Made by a program: the position numbers and the translations under genes. A DNA stretch of 17,257 nucleotides, taken from contig JAJTFU010000020.1 of the NCBI GenBank assembly GCA_021299075.1, forward strand, positions 1-17,257. The letters are read 5' to 3'. The stretch comes from Novosphingobium sp. GTDB taxonomy: Bacteria > Pseudomonadota > Alphaproteobacteria > Sphingomonadales > Sphingomonadaceae. The notes beneath the pieces are model-generated. The model searched no databases. It saw only the letters and a program-made list of their open reading frames with translations, and was not told the origin of the DNA. The stretch's first letter is position 1. Each line of letters opens with the position of its first letter. This document shows positions 7,273 to 13,469 of the stretch, in pieces.

Positions 7273-8827
7273 TGGTTTCAATCAGAGCCTGAGTGTTGAT
7301 CGGCTTGCGAACAAATGACCATTTTGGGTCGAGTTGGTCATCGATCGGCACGTAGCCACTCATGAGAAGAACGTTCAAATCTGGGTCGCGGCTGGCTGCC
7401 AGCTTGGCGAGGTCGGTGCCACTTTCATTCTTGAGTACGATATCTGTCAGAAGGACATTGAATGTCCTCACAGCGAGTTCGGCCTCTGCCGCCTTGGCGG
7501 AGGTGCAGGCAGTTACCTCGAAACCTGCGGCCCCCAATAATTCAACGAGAGCCTCGAGGGCATAGGGTTCGTCGTCGACCACCAAAATCTTGACTGGGGC
7601 TGGGTCCCCCATTCCGGTTGCATCTTGGCCTACATCGCTAAAGCGATTGGTTGTCGGATCCTCCGTTCTTGACCAGACAGGAAGGACCAACTCCACAGTT
7701 GTCCCCGAGGATTGCTCGGATAAAATCCTTGCATCGCCGCCCAATGCCAAGGCGAAGTCTCTTACAGACGCGAGACCAAGGCCGTTCCCAGTGGCTTTTG
7801 TTGAAAAAAGCGGTTCAAAGGCACGTGCCAGAACCTCCTCACTCATTCCCGTTCCGCTATCGACAATCTGCAGGACGATGAAATGACCATTATCGGCCAC
7901 CCCGATATCGTGATCAGTCGCTGAATGTGCCTTCGGAAAAGTTTTGATGCTGATCGTACCTCCGCTGGGCATTGCATCCCTGGCATTGATCAACAGGTTC
8001 ACAACGCAATTGAGCAGCCCAGTGGGGCTGGCCAAAACTCGAGCACCAGGTGCGCGCAAATCCACTGCAACCGTGACCCGCGCGCCGGCGGCTGCTGATA
8101 GGAACGCAACGTTTTCACCTATCAGCTGGTCAATCGGGACCGGCAGCGAAGTGTCCTCCCGCTGGTTAGACAAGGTCATCAGCGAGCGCGTAATTGCGGA
8201 TCCGCGGGCTGCTGTGCTACGAATAATATCGATCAGCCGCAGCAATCGTTCATCTTCTGCCAGATCGTTGGCCAAGCGGTCGCAGTTGAGGCGGATTATC
8301 GAAAGAAAATTGTTGAAATCATGCGCCATAAATCCAGCTATGCGACTAAACCGACTTAGCAGGTTTTCTGTCTTCTGGCGCGAGACTGATAGCTCTATTG
8401 TTAGAGCCTTTTGCTCTTCAATCATAGCACGCTGCATCGTGAACATCAGCAGGCCATGTACGTACGGATCGCCAGGTGCGAAATCGGAAATCTGAAGGCT
8501 CGATCCATCCAGAAAAAATTTATCAGGTGAGATCCGGACGGCCAGGATGTACCCAGATTCCGACGGGACCACCCAGCCAACTACTGCCGAGCCTGCACCT
8601 TTGGGCTCAAATCGAACAAGCTTATCGCTGCCACTAACTGAAGAGAGGTAATCCTCATCGTTTGGATGGCCACATGCAACATAATCGAAAAGGTATCCAC
8701 CCGACTTCAAACCATGAATTAGCCGCGGAGCAACCGGACCGATAGACAAGATTTTAAAATCCGCATCGACACAGATATTGGCTGGGAATATGATATTCCG
8801 CTGATGCTCGTTCAAGGAAATCCTCAA
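7259..8827 (-). CDS. H-NOX-associated hybrid histidine kinase (HNOBA-HisKA-HATPase-REC)
   Basis: 522 residues with no membrane segment, so cytoplasmic. Residues 8-125 resemble the haem-NO-binding-associated (HNOBA, PAS-like) domain: FPANICVDADFKILSIGP early and SSLQISDFAPGD near 109-120. A coiled linker (about 128-160) leads to the DHp domain with phosphoacceptor His169 in FMAHDFNNFLSII. The ATPase domain has the N-box NLLINARDAM (277-286), G1 DSGTGM (323-328) and G2 GNGLGL (347-352). A C-terminal receiver (about 412-522) keeps D418/D419, phosphoacceptor D462, S490 and K508, so every catalytic residue is present. It starts 10 bases after the H-NOX stop, which fits an H-NOX/kinase pair in which haem-bound NO changes kinase activity. 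The terminal receiver implies onward transfer to a His phosphotransfer protein or a phosphatase-type control. Confidence 0.92.
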   Translation of the reverse strand: MRISLNEHQRNIIFPANICVDADFKILSIGPVAPRLIHGLKSGGYLFDYVACGHPNDEDYLSSVSGSDKLVRFEPKGAGSAVVGWVVPSESGYILAVRISPDKFFLDGSSLQISDFAPGDPYVHGLLMFTMQRAMIEEQKALTIELSVSRQKTENLLSRFSRIAGFMAHDFNNFLSIIRLNCDRLANDLAEDERLLRLIDIIRSTAARGSAITRSLMTLSNQREDTSLPVPIDQLIGENVAFLSAAAGARVTVAVDLRAPGARVLASPTGLLNCVVNLLINARDAMPSGGTISIKTFPKAHSATDHDIGVADNGHFIVLQIVDSGTGMSEEVLARAFEPLFSTKATGNGLGLASVRDFALALGGDARILSEQSSGTTVELVLPVWSRTEDPTTNRFSDVGQDATGMGDPAPVKILVVDDEPYALEALVELLGAAGFEVTACTSAKAAEAELAVRTFNVLLTDIVLKNESGTDLAKLAASRDPDLNVLLMSGYVPIDDQLDPKWSFVRKPINTQALIETIRSL

Positions 8828-8837
8828 AAACTTCCCC

Positions 8838-9374
8838 CTATTCGTAGTGGATGACGAATATAGACTTCTTGGAGTCTTCTGAAATCAGGCTGACTGAGCC
8901 ATTGAGGTTGAAGCGTTCTAGCAAGCCAAGAAATAATCCAGATACGAAGGGAGCCAATCCAGTCCGGGTGGATCGATATTCCACCCTTATCTGGCCCACA
9001 TCGTGTGCCAAGACGGAGAAACTAGGCATTCGCGCGTTGATCATGACATCTTCAATCGTCCGATGCATGCGGTCTAGATTGGATATGAAAGAGACTAGGT
9101 CCTGGCCCGTGAATGCCAGAATTGAAGCGAATGAACTGGCTTCCGCATATCGAATCCAGAATTGACCAAACTGCTCCAACATTTTGCCCGAATCTTGCCC
9201 CAGCACTTCGGACGAGGTGGACAAGAGGCGCTGCGTAACCTCATCTGGATAGGTGGCGGAACTGATGAAATCAGACAGTCCTACGTTCGCTGTGCGCTGT
9301 ATCGAAGACCACACCTCCTCGCCTCTCTCGTCCAGAACCATCTGGCGCAGTGCGCGATGAATCATGCCATACAT
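8838..9374 (-). CDS. H-NOX haem nitric-oxide sensor
   Basis: 178 residues, the usual length of a stand-alone H-NOX. It starts MYGMIHRALRQMVLDERGEE followed by VW, a classic H-NOX N-terminus. The proximal haem ligand is His104 in SNLDRMHRTIEDV, the conserved Pro is P117 in MPSF, and the haem-propionate motif Y-x-S-x-R is complete (Y133, S135, R137). The position equivalent to the distal O2-stabilising Tyr140 of Thermoanaerobacter H-NOX aligns with Pro142, so this protein should bind NO (and CO) but not O2; this is an alignment by eye. H-NOX proteins are soluble and act on a partner kinase or cyclase. The partner is the gene immediately downstream, 10 bases away. The upstream DHp-only ORF ends 26 bases before this ATG, so three genes form one operon. 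Confidence 0.95.
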   Translation of the reverse strand: MYGMIHRALRQMVLDERGEEVWSSIQRTANVGLSDFISSATYPDEVTQRLLSTSSEVLGQDSGKMLEQFGQFWIRYAEASSFASILAFTGQDLVSFISNLDRMHRTIEDVMINARMPSFSVLAHDVGQIRVEYRSTRTGLAPFVSGLFLGLLERFNLNGSVSLISEDSKKSIFVIHYE

Positions 9375-9400
9375 TCTCAGTCTACCTCGTCTGTATCAAG

Positions 9401-9622
9401 CTATCTGTCGGGGGTAGATTGTTCGTTTGCCGCCCTGGCATCGATTAGCTGAAGTGTTTTGGCTAGCTGGTTCTCGATCCGGTCGAGCTTCGCTCCCAGA
9501 TAGGTTGCGTCTGGCTCAGCCAGAACAGGTATAAGGCGCCCCCTCAAATTCGCCGTAACCAGCGCAATCACATTGAGGGGTTGTCTCAGATCGTGCGCCA
9601 AATCCAATTCTACCCGCGACAT
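9401..9622 (-). CDS. Free-standing histidine-kinase DHp domain protein (possible phosphotransfer shuttle)
   Basis: 73 residues from ATG 9622, which has AAAGGA 6 bases upstream; a TTG two codons earlier has no usable RBS. Almost the whole protein is one HisKA-like helical hairpin: VELDLAHDLRQPLNVIALVT carries an H-box with His10, and a second helix runs through YLGAKLDRIENQLAKTLQLI. No ATP-binding domain follows; the frame stops and H-NOX begins 26 bases on. A broken kinase gene is possible, but the good RBS, clean stop and tight operon spacing argue for a functional mini-protein. Known precedents for DHp-fold proteins acting as phosphotransferases are Spo0B and ChpT. It is the first gene of the H-NOX operon, so a relay or inhibitory partner of the hybrid kinase is the leading idea (inference). 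Confidence 0.75.
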   Translation of the reverse strand: MSRVELDLAHDLRQPLNVIALVTANLRGRLIPVLAEPDATYLGAKLDRIENQLAKTLQLIDARAANEQSTPDR

Positions 9623-9870
9623 TGACAATCCTTTGCCCTGCTTTTGGCCAGACTCGGACCAAAGGGTGCGAAGTCTCTGAACATCCTACGATACGTCGCG
9701 GTTTAGGGTGATTGCGACTGTGTCGATAGATGAAAACACTTATTGCCCGGCTATTATCGTTGCCATTTCTGTGGTAAATACGCGTTGGGTCCCTTCCGAA
9801 TTTCTCTAAGGGAAATCCGGGGTGGTACTCGTATATGCAGCTTTGCCGCCATAGGTAGGAGCGTACCTGA
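9623..9870. promoter_or_regulatory. Divergent intergenic region of the NO-sensing cluster
   Basis: 248 bases between the minus-strand DHp/H-NOX/kinase operon and the plus-strand REC-winged-helix gene, so it must hold both promoters. Visible structure: TCCCTT...AAGGGA arms with nested ATTTC/GAAAT within about 9789-9816, and a short AGGTA/TACCT pair flanking GGAGCG right before the GTG start. An autoregulatory operator for the REC-winged-helix protein is plausible. No consensus promoter is claimed. Confidence 0.4.
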
Positions 9871-10746
9871 GTGCCAGAGGAAGTCGACATCGAAGCGGAA
9901 GGCTTGGGCCAAGCACAGTTTCATGTCCTCATTGTTGAAGATGATCCAGATTGCCTTGCTGAATATCAAGAGCTTGCAGAGCGACTAGGTTATCCATGCC
10001 TCGCAGCAAGAGATGGTGAGTCAGCACTCCGGATGATCTCTGAGGATCGCAGGATCGGTTTGGTCGTTATCGATATCCGAATGCCTGGCATGGACGGCTT
10101 GACGCTGCTGGACGAGCTCTCCGAGCGATTCATGCCAATTCGGCCGTTGGTGGCGGTAGTGGTTACCGGCCAAACGTCAATTGAGGACGCGGTCCTCGCT
10201 ATGCGGTCCAATGCAGTGGACTACCTGGAGAAGCCGGTGTCGCTAAAAGGGTTGTCGTCGGCACTTCGGCGGGCGGCTACCAAATGGGCGCGCCTTGCGG
10301 CTCAACATCAATTGCTCATGGTCGCCAGCAGATTGCCAAAAGCGCCGATCGACGAAGGTGTTGAGTTACGGATGCCTTCGGATGAGCCATCAAAAGAAGA
10401 TCTTGTGGGTTTTGCGTCCGCTCTGCTCAAGGCCAGGCATACCCGATCAAAGTACTTTGACCCACAGATCTTGTCGGGGCCAGCATGGGGTATCCTGATG
10501 GACTTAACGGCAGCGGGTTTGAGAGGGGAACGCGTGCCTACTTCAAGCGCGTGCGTATCTGCTGAAATCCCATTCAGCACCGCACTGCGGCATGTGAACC
10601 AACTGGTTGCTGCGGGATTGGTGAAGCGAGATACTGACCCTGCTGACAAGCGAAGGACGTTGCTTTCCTTAGAGCCAGAAACGGTTGAGCTTATGACGCA
10701 GTATCTAGCTTCGAGCTGGAAATCTCTTTCGACTAACAGAATCTAG
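9871..10746 (+). CDS. Response regulator with MarR-like winged-helix output
   Basis: 291 residues. The receiver domain (about 17-135) is complete: acidic E23/D24/D25 in IVEDDPD, phosphoacceptor D68 in VVIDIRMPGMDG, T99 in VVTGQ, K121 in YLEKPV. After a linker, residues 195-285 form a winged-helix domain of MarR type: SGPAWGILMDLTAAGLRGE, TALRHVNQLVAAGLVKR, then the wing DTDPADKRRTLLSLEPE. The RBS AGGAG precedes GTG 9871 within a small potential hairpin; the first 15 or so residues before the receiver are poorly constrained, so a slightly later start is possible. REC plus MarR-like output is far less common than REC-LuxR or OmpR. The gene is divergent from the H-NOX/hybrid-kinase operon and is the best candidate for its phosphorylated DNA-binding output. 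Confidence 0.9.
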   Translation: MPEEVDIEAEGLGQAQFHVLIVEDDPDCLAEYQELAERLGYPCLAARDGESALRMISEDRRIGLVVIDIRMPGMDGLTLLDELSERFMPIRPLVAVVVTGQTSIEDAVLAMRSNAVDYLEKPVSLKGLSSALRRAATKWARLAAQHQLLMVASRLPKAPIDEGVELRMPSDEPSKEDLVGFASALLKARHTRSKYFDPQILSGPAWGILMDLTAAGLRGERVPTSSACVSAEIPFSTALRHVNQLVAAGLVKRDTDPADKRRTLLSLEPETVELMTQYLASSWKSLSTNRI

Positions 10747-10797
10747 TCCCGCGAATTCTTGTATTAAGTATGGATGTATCCCGTAGCTTAAAATCAT

Positions 10798-10911
10798 CTA
10801 TTCATCTTGGCCGTAATGAAACCCTGAATCGTCTTGCCAGCCAAATGGCGCTGTGAAGCACAGGATGAGGTATATCATCGCTGGCAATAGAAGGATGATT
10901 GCGATAGCCAT
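10798..10911 (-). CDS. Possible small membrane protein (37 aa)
   Basis: An antisense ORF in the gap after the REC-winged-helix gene. It encodes MAIAIILLLPAMIYLILCF followed by an aromatic and acidic tail (TAPFGWQDDSGFHYGQDE). One uninterrupted hydrophobic segment with a polar end is what small single-pass membrane proteins look like. ATG 10911 has only a weak GGA upstream. It would converge with the regulator gene. Without homologues this is a candidate, not a firm gene. Confidence 0.4.
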   Translation of the reverse strand: MAIAIILLLPAMIYLILCFTAPFGWQDDSGFHYGQDE

Positions 10912-10946
10912 TTAAAATCCGTGCAGGAGCTCGTTTTTCAATCAAA

Positions 10947-11189
10947 GTGAATGATCACTCGGAAAGTAGGCAAGATAGTCCCTGTGCGGAAGAGGAGATC
11001 GAAGCCATTGCTGCAGCATTAGCAATCAAATGGCACCTATCCGACTTATCCAGCGAACATGTCGCCAACCGGTGGGCTGCGTTAACCGGGGCAGTACCCA
11101 GCATGCTGGGCGCGGTCCGCCTGATCCGCCGGATGGACACGGCGCGGTTCTATACGCTGGTCGGCAGCACAGTCATGGTGGCCTTGTAG
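10947..11189 (+). CDS. Hypothetical 80-aa protein
   Basis: A GTG-started ORF: an acidic N-terminal helix (CAEEEIEAIAAALAIKWHLSD), a middle helix and a hydrophobic end (FYTLVGSTVMVAL). Composition and an open frame of reasonable length favour coding. The GGAG upstream is too far (about 17 bases) for a strong RBS and no family is recognised. An in-frame ATG is lacking near the start. Confidence 0.35.
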   Translation: MNDHSESRQDSPCAEEEIEAIAAALAIKWHLSDLSSEHVANRWAALTGAVPSMLGAVRLIRRMDTARFYTLVGSTVMVAL

Positions 11190-11245
11190 GAGGTCATCGA
11201 TGCAGCACGTCGCAGAACATTGCGGAGGCGGCGCGAAACTAAAGA

Positions 11246-11276
11246 GGCCGGCCTTCGCCCCCATCGAAGACCGGCC
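11246..11276 (-). terminator. Terminator-like hairpin GGCCGGCCTTCG/CGAAGACCGGCC
   Basis: 12-bp arms with one mismatch around a 7-base loop. Read on the minus strand the stem is followed by TCTTTAGTTTC, a weak T-rich tail, so it would end a leftward transcript. A second, shorter hairpin GCCGATGC-CTT-GCATCGGC follows at 11313-11331. Confidence 0.45.
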
Positions 11277-11617
11277 CCCCTGCGACCCCGCAACTTCGAC
11301 GTCTGCGAGACTGCCGATGCCTTGCATCGGCCCGGATAGAATGAAGCCACGTGGAAAGGCTGTCAGTGCACATTAACAGCCAAAATGGTTCGCATCTTCG
11401 AATTTAGCCCCCAATATGAAAGGGCATGTCAGGCGTGAATTGCGGCGAAGAGGGTCAGAACCGCATGAACTGAGGCCTCAGTGCGACAATCCAAGATTAG
11501 GCTGGTTCTCACCTGCCACCTAAATCGCCAAAGCGGGTAGGGCAACACCCACTCCCGAGAATGCGAAAGGACCGACCTCCCCAAAGAGAAGCCGGTCCCG
11601 TCGTCAGGAGAACACTG

Positions 11618-11722
11618 ATGATGAAGCTCACCAGTCCGCTGATCGATAGCGCCCCATCTCGATATGTCAGCTACAAAAGGTGCCAATTCGGTCGCGGTCC
11701 TCACCTTCATATGCTGCTATAA
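11618..11722 (+). CDS. Possible 34-aa small ORF
   Basis: AGGAG at 11606-11610 is placed 7 bases before ATG 11618, ideal spacing. The peptide begins MMKLTSPLIDSAPSRYVSYK and ends with TAA 11720-11722; it is basic and not hydrophobic. It follows an inverted repeat (11569-11598). It could be a small protein, a leader peptide, or chance. Confidence 0.25.
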   Translation: MMKLTSPLIDSAPSRYVSYKRCQFGRGPHLHMLL

Positions 11723-12215
11723 ATACGGGGTTCGCCCTTATGGTTCTGCAACTTCAGAGGTTGCTAGCGCACACCTACTTACATGCCCGGAACTAAACCA
11801 TTACCGTCAGGCCGCCAGAGGTGCGAATAAAGTTGGGCTGTGATTTAGCGCAGCTCTGCGCATTTTGGCCTACAAAGGGTCGATCACCTCCCAGCGACCG
11901 ACCCTCCGATAGCGGGGTGCCATAACTGGTGATCAATCCCAGTGGTATATTAGCTACCGTTCCAGCCCGCGGTGTCTGCAAAAATCGCAGCCAATTTGAA
12001 ATCCATTGCCCAGAAAGACTCGGGCGCAGACTGGTGCCGAAAGCGCGACGACGAAGGCAATCCAGGCTAAGTTGGGTGAAACCTCATGTTGGGTCGGGAA
12101 GGTAACAGAATTGGCGCAAGACCGAAATTATTGCCCGACCTCGGATCGCATCGCGCTTGCCTGTAAAGGCCGAAACTGCACCCAGTCTTTCATGGTTTTT
12201 TCATGGAAATGGGGT

Positions 12216-12244
12216 CCATCTTTTCTAAGTCATTGAAAAGATGG
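12216..12244. repeat. 10-bp inverted repeat overlapping the tRNA 3' end
   Basis: CCATCTTTTC (12216-12225) and GAAAAGATGG (12235-12244) are exact reverse complements around TAAGTCATT. The right arm includes the encoded CCA of the tRNA-Val gene. The stem could end tRNA transcription, or be part of an integrase attachment core, since a tRNA 3' end plus a short trailing dyad is a typical target. Confidence 0.55.
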
Positions 12245-12316
12245 TGGGCGCGACAGGGATTGAACCTGTGACCCCACCCGTGTGAAGGGTGTGCTCTACC
12301 GCTGAGCTACGCGCCC
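12242..12316 (-). tRNA. tRNA-Val (anticodon CAC)
   Basis: 75 bases folding as a complete cloverleaf on the minus strand. The acceptor stem GGGCGCG pairs with CGCGCCC; the D arm is GCTC/GAGC; the anticodon stem CACCC/GGGTG holds the loop TTCACAC with anticodon CAC (reads GUG); the T arm ACAGG/CCTGT holds TTCAATC. Discriminator A and CCA are encoded. Its 3' end points to the gene-poor accessory side. Confidence 0.97.
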
Positions 12317-12335
12317 ACTTCCGTGCGGAGCGGAG

Positions 12336-12364
12336 CCCTTAGAAGGGCGCGCGCGAATTGACAA
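12336..12364 (-). promoter_or_regulatory. Probable tRNA-Val promoter
   Basis: On the minus strand TTGTCA (12364-12359) is followed after 17 bases by TAAGGG (12341-12336), about 20 bases upstream of the mature tRNA 5' end. The spacing and the -35 match a sigma-70-type promoter; the -10 is weak. Confidence 0.45.
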
Positions 12365-12393
12365 GCGGGGAAAGCCGGATAGAGGCGCGAGGC

Positions 12394-12708
12394 ATGAGCG
12401 AAGAAACACCAGCAACGCCCGAAGCCACCCCCGCCGCCGCCGGTCCGGATGTGCCGCCCGATCGGCTGGCGATCAGCCCGCGCAGCCCGCACTTCAATCA
12501 GGACGTGCTGATGCGCGGCGTCGGCATCCGCTTCAAGGGCGTGGTGCGCACCAATATCGAGGAATACTCGATCTCCGAAGGCTGGGTGCGGGTGCAGGCT
12601 GGCAAGACCATGGACCGCCATGGCCAGCCGCTGACGCTGAAGCTCAACGGCCCGGTTGAAGCCTGGTTCGAGGACCTGGGCGACAATCCGCCGGTGGCGA
12701 AGGCCTAG
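12394..12708 (+). CDS. DUF3297 family protein
   Basis: 104 residues. A low-complexity Ala/Pro/Thr/Glu N-terminus (1-24) leads into a compact conserved region with SPRSPHFNQDVLMRGVGIRF, EEYSISEGWVRVQAGKTMDR and LKLNGPVEAWFED. These are the hallmarks of the small DUF3297 family common in proteobacteria; its biochemical role is not established. The ATG at 12394 is preferred over upstream in-frame alternatives because AGAGG sits 8 bases before it and conservation starts after it. Its stop overlaps the stop of the convergent CHAP gene by two bases. Confidence 0.85.
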   Translation: MSEETPATPEATPAAAGPDVPPDRLAISPRSPHFNQDVLMRGVGIRFKGVVRTNIEEYSISEGWVRVQAGKTMDRHGQPLTLKLNGPVEAWFEDLGDNPPVAKA

Positions 12709-13355
12709 ATTCCAAGCTCGCGCTTGATTATGGCCGCGATGGGATCCCCGTCGCGCTCGGCCAATTCGAACTTGGCGGCCTTTGCGGGCTTGTCGGCCTT
12801 GGCCAGTGTAACATCGCGCAGCAGCCGCTCGTTCTTCTTGGGCTTGGCCGCATAGATGAAGCCGGCCAGCGGCCAGTGGGTCGCGCCCAGCGCCTGGCTG
12901 GGGCCGTACCAGACGCGTACCGCGCTCCAGTCATTGTCCTCCGAGACGTCCACGGCCCGGACATTGTCCTCGATCTGGCCGCGCCGGCCATTGATCGGGC
13001 TCCAGTTGGCATGGCGGATCAGCACGGTGCGCGAATCGATCACTTTGCTGACGGCGGCAACGTGGCCCAGGCGCGAATTGCCGTTGGGGCGGAAGGCCAT
13101 GACCGCGCCGACCTTTGGCTTGTAACCACGGGCATAGCGCCCTTCGGCCTGGTCCCACCAGGTATGGGCATCGCCATAGATCCGGATGCCCGACACCTGG
13201 CGCGCATAGGGCACGCATTGGAGGTAGGACGGCAAGTCATCAATCGCGGCACCGCCGGCATCGCGGTCATCGATATCGATGGCGCGGGCGTGGACCGGGC
13301 CGGTGGCCAGGGCAAGCAGCAGCGCGGCGGGAAGAAGCGAGCGGAGCGAAACCAT
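12705..13355 (-). CDS. Secreted CHAP-domain protein (putative cell-wall amidase/endopeptidase)
   Basis: 216 residues from ATG 13355; the open frame continues upstream through the antisense of der, but the signal peptide MVSLRSLLPAALLLALATGP, with cleavage after VHARA, marks this start. The CHAP domain spans about 40-155: catalytic Cys47 in YLQCVPYAR, His98 in RLGHVAAV, and Asn117 in RHANW as the third residue. CHAP enzymes cleave peptidoglycan cross-links or amide bonds in the periplasm. A basic, Lys/Ala-rich C-terminal tail follows (about 170-216). It is divergent from der with a shared gap that contains GGTTAA/GGTAACC elements. No strong RBS is visible. Confidence 0.85.
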   Translation of the reverse strand: MVSLRSLLPAALLLALATGPVHARAIDIDDRDAGGAAIDDLPSYLQCVPYARQVSGIRIYGDAHTWWDQAEGRYARGYKPKVGAVMAFRPNGNSRLGHVAAVSKVIDSRTVLIRHANWSPINGRRGQIEDNVRAVDVSEDNDWSAVRVWYGPSQALGATHWPLAGFIYAAKPKKNERLLRDVTLAKADKPAKAAKFELAERDGDPIAAIIKRELGI

Positions 13356-13469
13356 GACCGCGTTCTGGCCGATTACGGTTAATCCGGCGCTGCTGGCTAT
13401 GGTTAACGCCGCGGTAACCTCCAACCGTGCGGCTTGCAAATTGTTGCCGGAACGGTCAGGGCTGGCGGC

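Larger units (their letters stand above)
11190..12241. other. Gene-poor region with several inverted repeats
   Basis: About 1 kb in which no ORF has both a convincing RBS and a recognisable product. Visible structure: hairpins at 11246-11276 and 11313-11331; GGACCG/CGGTCC at 11569-11598; GGGTCG/CGACCC at 11878-11904; and a short ORF with a good RBS at 11618-11722. The DNA could be decayed genes, a region of small RNAs, or the scar of an integrated element ending at the tRNA. Confidence 0.5.

Noticed and set aside
11429..11710. Minus-strand 93-codon ORF in the gene-poor region.
   Set aside because: No RBS of note, no family pattern, composition not gene-like. It overlaps the short plus-strand ORF with a better RBS.
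11246..11904. Recurrent hairpins considered as a CRISPR array or integron sites.
   Set aside because: The arms differ in sequence and spacing is irregular (hundreds of bases). No unit repeat and no cas or integrase gene.
12006..12236. Plus-strand 76-codon ORF ending at the tRNA.
   Set aside because: TTG start, no clear RBS, unordered composition. Treated as chance or debris of a decayed gene.
13434..13469. An earlier TTG start for der.
   Set aside because: It adds 12 unconserved residues before the first strand. GTG 13470 has a better-placed AGGG and matches the family N-terminus.
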